Source of the DNA: Methylomonas koyamae
GTDB taxonomy: Bacteria > Pseudomonadota > Gammaproteobacteria > Methylococcales > Methylomonadaceae
Reading direction: 5' to 3'
Assembly: GCF_006483455.1 (NCBI RefSeq)
Contig: NZ_PPPU01000017.1
Coordinates: forward strand, 1 to 64,000
Length of the DNA: 64,000 nt
Both the position numbers and the translations under genes were made by a program. The notes under the pieces are model-generated. The model saw only the letters and a program-made list of their open reading frames with translations, did no database searches and had not been told where the DNA came from. Of the stretch, positions 57,062 through 64,000 are shown one piece after another; the first letter of the stretch is position 1, and the number at the start of each line of letters is the position of its first letter.

Positions 57062-57970
57062 ATGCGTATTTCAACTTCCTGGAATCATCAGCTCGGCTTG
57101 AGTGCGATGCTGGATCAACAATCGAAGCTCAACGAAACCCAGTTGAAACTGTCGTCCGGCAAAAAATATTTGAACCCGGCCGAAAACGCGGTGGCGGCGA
57201 CCAGCATGCTCAGCCTGGAGCAAAACATAAAGGAAAACCAGCAATACCAAACCAACATCGGAGTGGCGCGGCAACGGCTGGACCTGCAAGAGTCGAATCT
57301 GGCAAACGCGACCGACGTCTTGCACCGGATCCGCGAGTTGACGGTACAGGCGCTGAACGACACCAATACTCAAACCAACCGCCAGCAAATCGCGATGGAA
57401 ATCGACGAGTTGAACAAGCATTTGCTCAGCATCGCCAACACCAAAAACGCCAACGGCGAGTATTTGTTTTCCGGCTACGCCAGCGATAAGCCGGCCTTTA
57501 CCGACACCCCGGATTACGCTTATCTGGGCGACGGCAACCAACGCCAAATCGGCATCGGCCCCAACCGGGTCGTCACCGACGGCGATCCCGGCGAAGCGGT
57601 GTTCGGCACGATCCAGTTGGCACCACTGAGCGCCGGGTCGATCGACAACGTATTGCAAGCAGTTGCTCAGTTATCCAGCGATTTGAAGGCCAACACGCCG
57701 AATAAAAATTCGCTGGACGATATCGACCGGGCGCTGGTTCGTTTCGACAATATCCGCGCCTCGACCGGTGCCCGGCTGAATGCATTGGACGGTCAGGAAA
57801 ACCTGAACGCCGACTATATCCTGGACAACAAAGCGACTGCATCCGACATCGGCGATCTGGACTACGCCGAAGCCCTGAGCAAATTCAATCAGCAACAGAT
57901 CTCGCTACAAGCCGCGCAGCATGCGTTCACCAAGGTGCAAAACCTGTCGTTGTTCAACTACATATCCTGA
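57062..57970 (+). CDS. flgL: Flagellar hook-associated protein FlgL (HAP3)
   Basis: Second junction protein, 302 residues, related to flagellin in its ends. It begins MRISTSWNHQLGLSAMLDQQSKLNETQLKLSSGKK and ends YAEALSKFNQQQISLQAAQHAFTKVQNLSLFNYI. Last gene of the flg operon; no flagellin gene follows. The short gap to the convergent gene holds a GC stem (CCGGCC/GGCCGG) without a T run. Confidence 0.95.
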   Translation: MRISTSWNHQLGLSAMLDQQSKLNETQLKLSSGKKYLNPAENAVAATSMLSLEQNIKENQQYQTNIGVARQRLDLQESNLANATDVLHRIRELTVQALNDTNTQTNRQQIAMEIDELNKHLLSIANTKNANGEYLFSGYASDKPAFTDTPDYAYLGDGNQRQIGIGPNRVVTDGDPGEAVFGTIQLAPLSAGSIDNVLQAVAQLSSDLKANTPNKNSLDDIDRALVRFDNIRASTGARLNALDGQENLNADYILDNKATASDIGDLDYAEALSKFNQQQISLQAAQHAFTKVQNLSLFNYIS

Positions 57971-57997
57971 GCCCTCGCCGGCCGGCGCGGCCGGGAC

Positions 57998-59083
57998 TCA
58001 ACTGAAGAATCCCAGCGCCTTCAGCTTGACGACCAGACGCCGGGTGAATTCGGCCTTGTCGCGCTGGTCCAGATGCGCGCCATCCGGCAACGCGAAATCA
58101 AATTCCGGATAATCCCAGCAATTAAAGGCAAGCGCCGGACTATGCGCCGCAAACACGTCCCAGCCTGCCTCTCGCGGAAAACGGTATTCCTCTATGGTTC
58201 TGACCAGAGCCGTCGACGGGAAATTGATAAAAGCCAGATTGCTGCCCTTGTTCTTGATTTGCCGGGCAAGGTCGTTGGTATAAGCGAATTGGTCCGCGGA
58301 CAATTGCACCGCAGCCGACTGCCTTAGTTTGGCGCCGACGGCCTGCTCGAACTTCTGCTGCGTATCGATCCCGGCCATATTGATCGGCTGCCCCAAACTG
58401 CGTAGCACCCGGTTGATGTAAAAACCGGGTTGTTCCACGAGCTCATAGTCAGCGTCGCGTTCGCGGTTGGCATCCGTTTTTAAATAAAGCGGCCTGACTT
58501 TACCCGGTGTGGTCAGCCGTTTGAACAATTCCAACGGCGGAATGCCGCCGCCGTATAACGCCAACTGCTGTTGAACCTGGCTTTTCAACAAGGTTTCCAA
58601 TTTGGCCGACACCAGATCCTTGTATTTTCGGTGATAGAACTCCACCCATTCTTCGGCGCGGTCGCGCGGCCGATTTGCAGTCAGTTTCCAAACGTCGCCG
58701 GACACCAACAGTTTACCGGTGATTGCAGGGTCCCGAGCCAGATCGGCCAATACCGGTAAAAACTCCGAGCCGTCTATCGCCAGTTGCACCGGCATCAGAC
58801 CGGTCTCGGCCGCCAGCACGTCCAGATCCATGCCCAATTGCATCCGCGAGTCGCCCACCAAAACCAAAGCCCGCTTACCCAATAGCGCCGCCTTACCGCG
58901 TTGCGCCGCCCACAACTCTTTACTGTCCTGCACGGTCGGCTGAAAGCCGATTTGCCGCAGCCGGAGTTCGACCACGGCCAATAACAATACGGCCGCCAGC
59001 AAGCCGAGGCCAAATGCGCGCTTGACGGCGGGCTTGGGTAACCGATCGCTAGAATTGGAAATAAATGAAGGCACGACTGTCAC
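57998..59083 (-). CDS. SGNH-like acyltransferase partner protein
   Basis: A 361-residue protein with one N-terminal membrane helix (FGLGLLAAVLLLAVVELRL) and a likely periplasmic SGNH-type hydrolase/transferase fold. The catalytic Ser is in LVGDSRMQLG near residue 78, and an Asp-His pair in LPDGAHLD near 335. Its 5' end overlaps the MBOAT gene by 35 bases, so they form a unit. Such AlgJ/AlgX- or WssI-like partners move acetyl groups from an MBOAT protein to a polysaccharide outside the membrane. It starts with GTG; a second GTG three codons later is possible. The substrate is unknown. Confidence 0.72.
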   Translation of the reverse strand: MTVVPSFISNSSDRLPKPAVKRAFGLGLLAAVLLLAVVELRLRQIGFQPTVQDSKELWAAQRGKAALLGKRALVLVGDSRMQLGMDLDVLAAETGLMPVQLAIDGSEFLPVLADLARDPAITGKLLVSGDVWKLTANRPRDRAEEWVEFYHRKYKDLVSAKLETLLKSQVQQQLALYGGGIPPLELFKRLTTPGKVRPLYLKTDANRERDADYELVEQPGFYINRVLRSLGQPINMAGIDTQQKFEQAVGAKLRQSAAVQLSADQFAYTNDLARQIKNKGSNLAFINFPSTALVRTIEEYRFPREAGWDVFAAHSPALAFNCWDYPEFDFALPDGAHLDQRDKAEFTRRLVVKLKALGFFS

Positions 59084-60461
59084 CGTTGGAAAATATGACG
59101 ACGGAAGTTGTTAAAACGGCGATCAGCGCGCCGCGAACCATGGGCGAAAACCGTTCGAAGATTTGCTCCAGCCGAATTTCGCGGGCGAGAATATGCCAGA
59201 GCAGCATGGCCGCCACGATGCCGGCCACCGCGATGCGGCTGGACTGAGCCAGGACGGCGGCACCATCGCTCCGGACCAATGCGGCCGCCATCGCCGCCAG
59301 GTTTTCGAAGCCCTGAGCCCGAAACGGAATCCAGGTTAACGACACCAACAAAAATGTCGCCAACATCAGCCCCAGTTTCGCGGCAGAACTTTCAAGGCGA
59401 AACCCTGCAGCGTGTTTCAAGCCGTGTTCCACCGCCAAAAACGTGCCGTGAATCACACCCCACAAAGCAAAGGTCCAGGCAGCGCCGTGCCACAAACCGC
59501 CCAGAACCATGACCAGCAGTAAGTTAAAACCGGTCCGCAACGGGCGGACGCGGTTACCGCCCAGACTGAAATAAAGGTAATCCCGCAACCAGCTCGATAG
59601 CGAAATATGCCAGCGCCGCCAGAAATCGGAGAAGCCCAAAGCGCCGTAAGGACAATGGAAATTATCGGGCAGGCTGAAGCCCAAGGTCATCGCTGCCCCG
59701 ATCGCGCACAGTGAGTAACCGGCAAAATCGAAAAAGATCTGCCCGGAAAAGGCCAGCACCGCCAACCACGCATCCGCCGCACCGAAGGCTGCGGGATCGG
59801 CATAGACTTGGTCCACCACCGGCGCCAAGCCGACGTCGGCCAGTATGGCTTTGGCGAACACGCCGAACAAAAACAAGGTCAAACCCCAGACGAACTGGTC
59901 GGCACCGGTTTGCCGCGGCGTCTTGCATTGCGGTAAAAACTGCGGCGCCCTGACGATGGGGCCGGCCACCAATTGCGGAAAAAATGTCACGAACAAGGAA
60001 AAGTCGAGCAAGCTGGTTTCCGCAGCGATTTTGCGTTGATAGACGTCCAGGGTGTAGGACAAGCTTTGAAAGGTATAAAACGAAATGCCGATCGGCAGGA
60101 CGATGCCTAAAGGTTGCGGCTGGTAGCCTATTCCGAACCACGCCAGAATTTCGGCAGCGGTTTGATTCAGGAAATCGGCATATTTGAAAAACCCCAGAAA
60201 CCCCAGATTGACCAGCAGGCTTACCGCCAATAATGCCTTACGCCGCGGCTGATGCTGCGCCGCGCCGATCAGCTTGCCCAAACAAAAATCGACATTGGTC
60301 GAAATCCACAGCAACACGACAAACGGCGGGTTCCAGGCCGCGTAAAACAAGTAACTGGCGATCAACAGCATCAATTTTCGGCCGCGCCAATCCCGGATCG
60401 AGTAATACAAGGCCAGAACGACCAGCCAAAAAATCAGAAATAAAAATGAATCGAATTGCAT
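59049..60461 (-). CDS. MBOAT family O-acyltransferase (AlgI-like)
   Basis: Polytopic membrane acyltransferase of 470 residues. It begins MQFDSFLFLIFWLVVLALYYSI and has the AlgI/DltB features FYTFQSLSYTLDVYQRK, WRRWHISLSSWLRDYLYFSLGGNRV, and the catalytic histidine in LGGLWHGAAWTFALWG near residue 325. AlgI-type proteins bring acetyl groups across the membrane for O-acetylation of exopolysaccharides. No polysaccharide synthesis genes lie next to it here. It is coupled to the overlapping SGNH-like gene. Confidence 0.9.
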   Translation of the reverse strand: MQFDSFLFLIFWLVVLALYYSIRDWRGRKLMLLIASYLFYAAWNPPFVVLLWISTNVDFCLGKLIGAAQHQPRRKALLAVSLLVNLGFLGFFKYADFLNQTAAEILAWFGIGYQPQPLGIVLPIGISFYTFQSLSYTLDVYQRKIAAETSLLDFSLFVTFFPQLVAGPIVRAPQFLPQCKTPRQTGADQFVWGLTLFLFGVFAKAILADVGLAPVVDQVYADPAAFGAADAWLAVLAFSGQIFFDFAGYSLCAIGAAMTLGFSLPDNFHCPYGALGFSDFWRRWHISLSSWLRDYLYFSLGGNRVRPLRTGFNLLLVMVLGGLWHGAAWTFALWGVIHGTFLAVEHGLKHAAGFRLESSAAKLGLMLATFLLVSLTWIPFRAQGFENLAAMAAALVRSDGAAVLAQSSRIAVAGIVAAMLLWHILAREIRLEQIFERFSPMVRGALIAVLTTSVVIFSNGDSRAFIYFQF

Positions 60462-60591
60462 AAAGACGTTGCTGGCCGAGGCCGGAACGGACGGCCGCCG
60501 AAAAAGTTTCGGCTAAGCGTAGTCCATAGCGGCAAATCCGGCAGCACGCGGGCCGAATAATCCGGCTTGCGCCGGTTATCTGCCCGGCAGA

Positions 60592-61569
60592 TTAGGTCTT
60601 GCGCGCGGCGATGGCCTGGCTCAGTTGGTATACCGCCATCGCATAAAGTGGGCTGTGGTTGTACCGGGTGATGACGTAGAAGTTATGCAATCCAAGCCAC
60701 AAATCCTCGCCGGCCTGTTGCTGATAACTCAACAGTTTGACCTTTTCGGTGCCGGCCAATTGCTGCGGCAATTCAACCTGCAACTGGCGTAGCTCGGCCA
60801 CGCCGATATCGGGTTTGACGCCTTTGCTCAGGGCCTGCCGATAGGCTTCGCCCTTGGCGGAAACCGGATAGGCTACCGGTGCGCCCGGCTGCCACTGGTT
60901 GCGCACGAAATAATGGGCAACGCTGGCGATGGCGTCGGCCGGATTGGTCCAGATATCGCGCTTGCCGTCGCCGTCGAAATCCTTGGCAAAGCTACGGAAA
61001 CTGCTGGGCATGAATTGCGGGAATCCCATCGCTCCGGCATAGGAACCCATCGGTTGCAACGGATCCATGTGCTCTTCCCGCGCCAGCACCAGGAATTGCT
61101 CGAGTTCCTTCAGAAAGAACTCGCTACGCGGCGGATAGGCGAAACCGAGCGTGGCTAACGCGTCGATCACCCGGTATTTGCCGGTATGGGCACCGTACTT
61201 GGTTTCGACGCCGATGATGGCGACGATGATTTCGGCCGGCACGCCGTACTGGCGCTCCACCGCTTGCAAGGCCGCGGCATTGTCTTTCCAGAATTGCACA
61301 CCGCCGGCGATGCGGGCTTCGGTCATGAAAATTTCCCGGTATTGAAACCAGGGCTTGCCTTCGGCCGGTTTGGACATCGCATCCAGAATCGGCTGCTGGA
61401 TATTCACGGCTTTGAACAGCGTGCGCAATTCCGTTTCGTTGAACCGGTGCTGCTTGGCCATGTGTTTGACGAAGGCGTTAAACGAATCGGTCGGCGCGAT
61501 TTCGGCGGCAACCGGGCCGATGCCGATTAACGACAGCAGCAGAACTGCAAATTTGGTTTTCATAGTCAT
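60592..61569 (-). CDS. mltB: Lytic murein transglycosylase B
   Basis: Peptidoglycan lytic transglycosylase of 325 residues. It has a signal peptide (KTKFAVLLLSLIGIGPVAA) without a lipobox, so it is likely soluble in the periplasm, unlike E. coli MltB. The catalytic Glu is in IVAIIGVETKYGAHTG near residue 122. The family motifs YAGAMGFPQFMPSSF and KRDIWTNPADAIASVAHYF follow. Two ATG codons lie two codons apart. It lies downstream of rodA-mrdA with a ~45-base gap, a common order in gammaproteobacteria. Confidence 0.94.
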   Translation of the reverse strand: MTMKTKFAVLLLSLIGIGPVAAEIAPTDSFNAFVKHMAKQHRFNETELRTLFKAVNIQQPILDAMSKPAEGKPWFQYREIFMTEARIAGGVQFWKDNAAALQAVERQYGVPAEIIVAIIGVETKYGAHTGKYRVIDALATLGFAYPPRSEFFLKELEQFLVLAREEHMDPLQPMGSYAGAMGFPQFMPSSFRSFAKDFDGDGKRDIWTNPADAIASVAHYFVRNQWQPGAPVAYPVSAKGEAYRQALSKGVKPDIGVAELRQLQVELPQQLAGTEKVKLLSYQQQAGEDLWLGLHNFYVITRYNHSPLYAMAVYQLSQAIAARKT

Positions 61570-61613
61570 GGCAAAGTTCTATAAAAATGGCCCGGCCGAC
61601 GACCAGGCGTGCG

Positions 61614-62744
61614 TTATACCGGCAACAACTTCCGGTGGGTGTGAATGGACATCAAAATACCGAAACCGGCCATCAATGTCACCATCGACGTGCCACCGTA
61701 ACTGACCAGCGGCAGCGGCACGCCGACCACCGGCAATATGCCGATCACCATGCCGATATTGACGAACACATAGACAAAAAAGGTAAACGACAGGCTGCCG
61801 GCCAGCAATCGGCAATAGGTATCCTGAGCCTGCACCGCGATATAAAAGCAGCGACTGATCACCAGCAAGTACAACAGCAGCAGGCCGACGCAGCCGAACA
61901 ATCCGAACTCTTCGGCGAAAACCGCGAAGATGAAATCGGTGGAACTCTCCGGCAGAAAATCCAATTCGGCCTGGGTACTGCCCAGCCAACCCTTGCCGTT
62001 GATGCCGCCCGAACCGATCGCGATTTTGGATTGAATGATATGGTAACCGGTGCCCATCGGATCGGCCTCCGGATTGAACAGCGTCAACACCCGGTTGCGC
62101 TGGTATTCCCGCATGAAGTGCCACAGAATCGGTGTCGACGCCGCCAGCCCGACCACCGCGCTCAACATGAACCACCAGGACAAGCCGGCAAAAAACAGCA
62201 CCGCCGCCCCCGAGCTGGCCACCAACAACGCCGTCCCCAAATCCGGCTGTTTGGCGATCAACAGCACCGGCACCAGCAACAGGCCGGCCGCGATCATCAC
62301 GTGTTTGGGTTTGGGCGGCAACGAGTGCTCGGCCAAATACCAAGCCACCATCATCGGCGCGCTGATTTTAGTGAACTCGGACGGCTGAAACCTAAAAAAC
62401 CCCAAATCCAGCCAACGTTGAGCCCCCATACTGATCTGGCCGATGACCGCCACACCAACCAGCAACAGCACACATACCGAGAACAACACGACGGAAAAGC
62501 TCTGAAACCGGCGCGGATTGATATGCGCCAACACCGTCATCAAACCGATCGCCAAGCCGGCGCGGCTGGCATGCCGCACCAGCATCGAAACTTGCTGGCC
62601 GCCGGCGCTGTACAAAATCACGCAACTCAACGCCAAGATCATCAGCAAACCGATGAATAGCGGTATGTCGATATGCAATTTACGCAGTAGGCTGCCAAGC
62701 AACGACGGCGCCTGGAATTGCTCGTTGCGCATTTCGTGTCTCAT
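61614..62744 (-). CDS. rodA: Rod shape-determining protein RodA
   Basis: SEDS-family peptidoglycan glycosyltransferase of lateral wall growth, 376 residues with about ten membrane helices. It has the signature GWLGSTQAELDFLPESSTDFIFAVFAEEFG and the end VPLPLVSYGGTSMVTLMAGFGILMSI. Its ATG overlaps the mrdA stop by four bases (ATGA), so RodA is coupled to its partner PBP2. Confidence 0.96.
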   Translation of the reverse strand: MRHEMRNEQFQAPSLLGSLLRKLHIDIPLFIGLLMILALSCVILYSAGGQQVSMLVRHASRAGLAIGLMTVLAHINPRRFQSFSVVLFSVCVLLLVGVAVIGQISMGAQRWLDLGFFRFQPSEFTKISAPMMVAWYLAEHSLPPKPKHVMIAAGLLLVPVLLIAKQPDLGTALLVASSGAAVLFFAGLSWWFMLSAVVGLAASTPILWHFMREYQRNRVLTLFNPEADPMGTGYHIIQSKIAIGSGGINGKGWLGSTQAELDFLPESSTDFIFAVFAEEFGLFGCVGLLLLYLLVISRCFYIAVQAQDTYCRLLAGSLSFTFFVYVFVNIGMVIGILPVVGVPLPLVSYGGTSMVTLMAGFGILMSIHTHRKLLPV

Positions 62745-64000
62745 GGCGCGGCATCCTTGGGCTGATTAAGGTAAGCGTCGATAATTTCGGCCGCAATCGG
62801 CGCGGCAACCGAACCGCCGTGGCCGCCATGCTCGGCGATCACCGCAACGGCGATCTGCGGATCGTGCACCGGCGCCAAGGCGATAAACAAGGCATGGTCG
62901 CGCATTTTGAAATCGATCGCGTCCTCGTTGTACTTTTCCTCCTGCTTGACCGTGAACACCTGTGCGGTTCCGGTTTTGCCGGCAATCTGGTAATTGATGT
63001 TTTTTGCGATCAATTTCGCCGTGCCGCGCGGGCTGTGCACCACATTGGTCATGGCGCGGAGGATGTTGTCCACATTGGCCGGCTTCAATGGAATGTCGGG
63101 GACGATACGCAGTTCGGGCGGTGCAGCATAGTCGGGCGTGATGATTTCATGGGCCAGATGCGGGTTGACTACTTTGCCGTAATTGGCCAGCGTCGCGGTA
63201 GCGCGCGCCAACTGCAACGGCGTCACCTGGGTATAGCCCTGGCCAATCCCGGTAATCACCGTCTCGCCGGGAAACCAGGCTTGGTTGCGATACCGCCGTT
63301 TCCATTCCTTGGACGGCATCAGGCCGTCGACCTCTCCCACCAGATCGATACCGCTCTTTTCGCCGAAACCGAATTTGTTCATGAAACTGGACATTCTGTC
63401 GATGCCCAGAGCCATCGCCAAGTCGTAAAAATACACATCGCAGGATTCGGTGATCGCTTCGTTCATATCGACCATGCCGTGGCCCCATTTCTTCCAATCC
63501 CGGTATTTATGATCGACGTTGGGCAATTTGTAATAGCCGGGGCAAAACAAACGGTGGCCGTAATCGATCACGCCGTACTCCAGGCCGGCCAGCGCATAGA
63601 ACGGTTTCATCGTCGATCCGGGCGGGTACAAGCCGCGCAAGGCCCGGTTGTATAGTGGCTGATCCTCGGAATCCTTCAAGGACTTGTAATCCTTGGCCGA
63701 GATGCCGGACACGAACGGATTCGGGTCGAAACCGGGCCGGCTAGCGAACACCAGCACCCCACCGGTCTTGATTTCGATTGCCACCGCGGCGCCGTTATAT
63801 TCCTGTAGCGCGTTGTAAGCGATTCTTTGCAAATCGATATCCAGCGTCAAATAAATATTGGAGCCGGCCACCGGCTCCACGGTCGACACGGTGCGTAAGG
63901 CCCTAGACTGGGCGTTGGTTTCGATCTCTTCGTAGCCGGCGGTACCGAGCAAATGGCTTTCGTAATATTTTTCGATGCCGATTTTGCCGATCTGGTCGGT
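62741..64000 (-). CDS. mrdA: Penicillin-binding protein 2, partial (N-terminus outside window)
   Basis: Transpeptidase of the elongasome, partner of RodA. The visible 419 residues start inside the dimerisation/pedestal region (TDQIGKIGIEKYYESHLLGT). They include the catalytic SXXK as STMK in LYPPGSTMKPF, the SXN-type motif SCD in ITESCDVYFYDLA, and KTG in IAGKTGTAQVF. The reading frame is open to the last base of the window, so the gene continues beyond it. Confidence 0.95.
   Translation of the reverse strand, partial: TDQIGKIGIEKYYESHLLGTAGYEEIETNAQSRALRTVSTVEPVAGSNIYLTLDIDLQRIAYNALQEYNGAAVAIEIKTGGVLVFASRPGFDPNPFVSGISAKDYKSLKDSEDQPLYNRALRGLYPPGSTMKPFYALAGLEYGVIDYGHRLFCPGYYKLPNVDHKYRDWKKWGHGMVDMNEAITESCDVYFYDLAMALGIDRMSSFMNKFGFGEKSGIDLVGEVDGLMPSKEWKRRYRNQAWFPGETVITGIGQGYTQVTPLQLARATATLANYGKVVNPHLAHEIITPDYAAPPELRIVPDIPLKPANVDNILRAMTNVVHSPRGTAKLIAKNINYQIAGKTGTAQVFTVKQEEKYNEDAIDFKMRDHALFIALAPVHDPQIAVAVIAEHGGHGGSVAAPIAAEIIDAYLNQPKDAAP

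Noticed and set aside
59108-59512. 134-codon plus-strand frame opposite the MBOAT gene
   Set aside because: It is an Arg/Pro-rich shadow of a certain multi-helix membrane protein.

Overview
The window reads as a chromosomal stretch of a gammaproteobacterium, most likely a methanotroph of the Methylomonas group. This is an inference: no methane or methanol oxidation gene lies here. It rests on a pyrophosphate-type phosphofructokinase (GGDD motif), two PEP-CTERM-like proteins with the VPLP...W signature, a FimV homologue, a dual-domain FlgJ, RpoN- and FliA-type flagellar promoters, and a heme d1 operon ordered as in Pseudomonas. Genes are tightly packed and GC-rich. Several convergent pairs overlap at their 3' ends, and no insertion sequence, prophage or CRISPR array was seen.

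Layout. 0.1-4.9 kb: housekeeping genes (tyrS, an M23 envelope peptidase, anmK, erpA, sixA). 4.8-11.4 kb, minus strand: a nine-gene, mostly overlapping operon for a cytochrome cd1-type protein and heme d1 synthesis (cd1 protein, two small c-type cytochromes, nirF, nirD, nirL, nirG, nirH, nirJ). A divergent MarR-type regulator with four C-terminal cysteines faces it. 12.2-15.9 kb: pdxA and rsmA with a SIR2-TPR protein lodged between them. 15.9-19.0 kb: a hybrid histidine kinase with a periplasmic NMT1/THI5-like sensor. 19.3-28.0 kb: adk, leuCDB-asd, fimV and an orphan REC-HPt protein. 28.2-31.4 kb: groESL under a consensus CIRCE operator, a MoeB-type E1 enzyme and a small membrane protein. 31.5-41.3 kb: a P-type ATPase, a TetR/NTF2-like pair with twin operators, PPi-PFK, an esterase with a DUF445 protein, a B12-binding radical SAM protein and an epimerase-like protein. 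41.4-43.5 kb: a gene-poor patch with two PEP-CTERM-like genes, a structured leader candidate and tRNA-Arg(CCT). 43.5-58.0 kb: a flagellar locus with flgA-flgM-flgN and a PilZ protein on the minus strand and cheV, cheR, flgBCDEFGHIJKL on the plus strand. 58.0-64.0 kb, minus strand: an SGNH-like/MBOAT pair, mltB, rodA and the 3' part of mrdA.

How the parts work together. The nir operon would build heme d1 from siroheme through two paralogous decarboxylase pairs, NirF and NirJ, and export it to a periplasmic cd1 protein fed by small cytochromes; nirE, which makes the precursor, is not in the window. The flagellar genes show a coherent control scheme: sigma-54 sites before flgB and flgA, and sigma-28 sites before flgM and cheV. 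RodA, PBP2 and MltB belong to lateral wall growth and remodelling.

The best candidates for something not yet described are the SIR2-TPR protein, the cysteine-rich MarR regulator with its palindrome, and the folded leader upstream of a PEP-CTERM gene.
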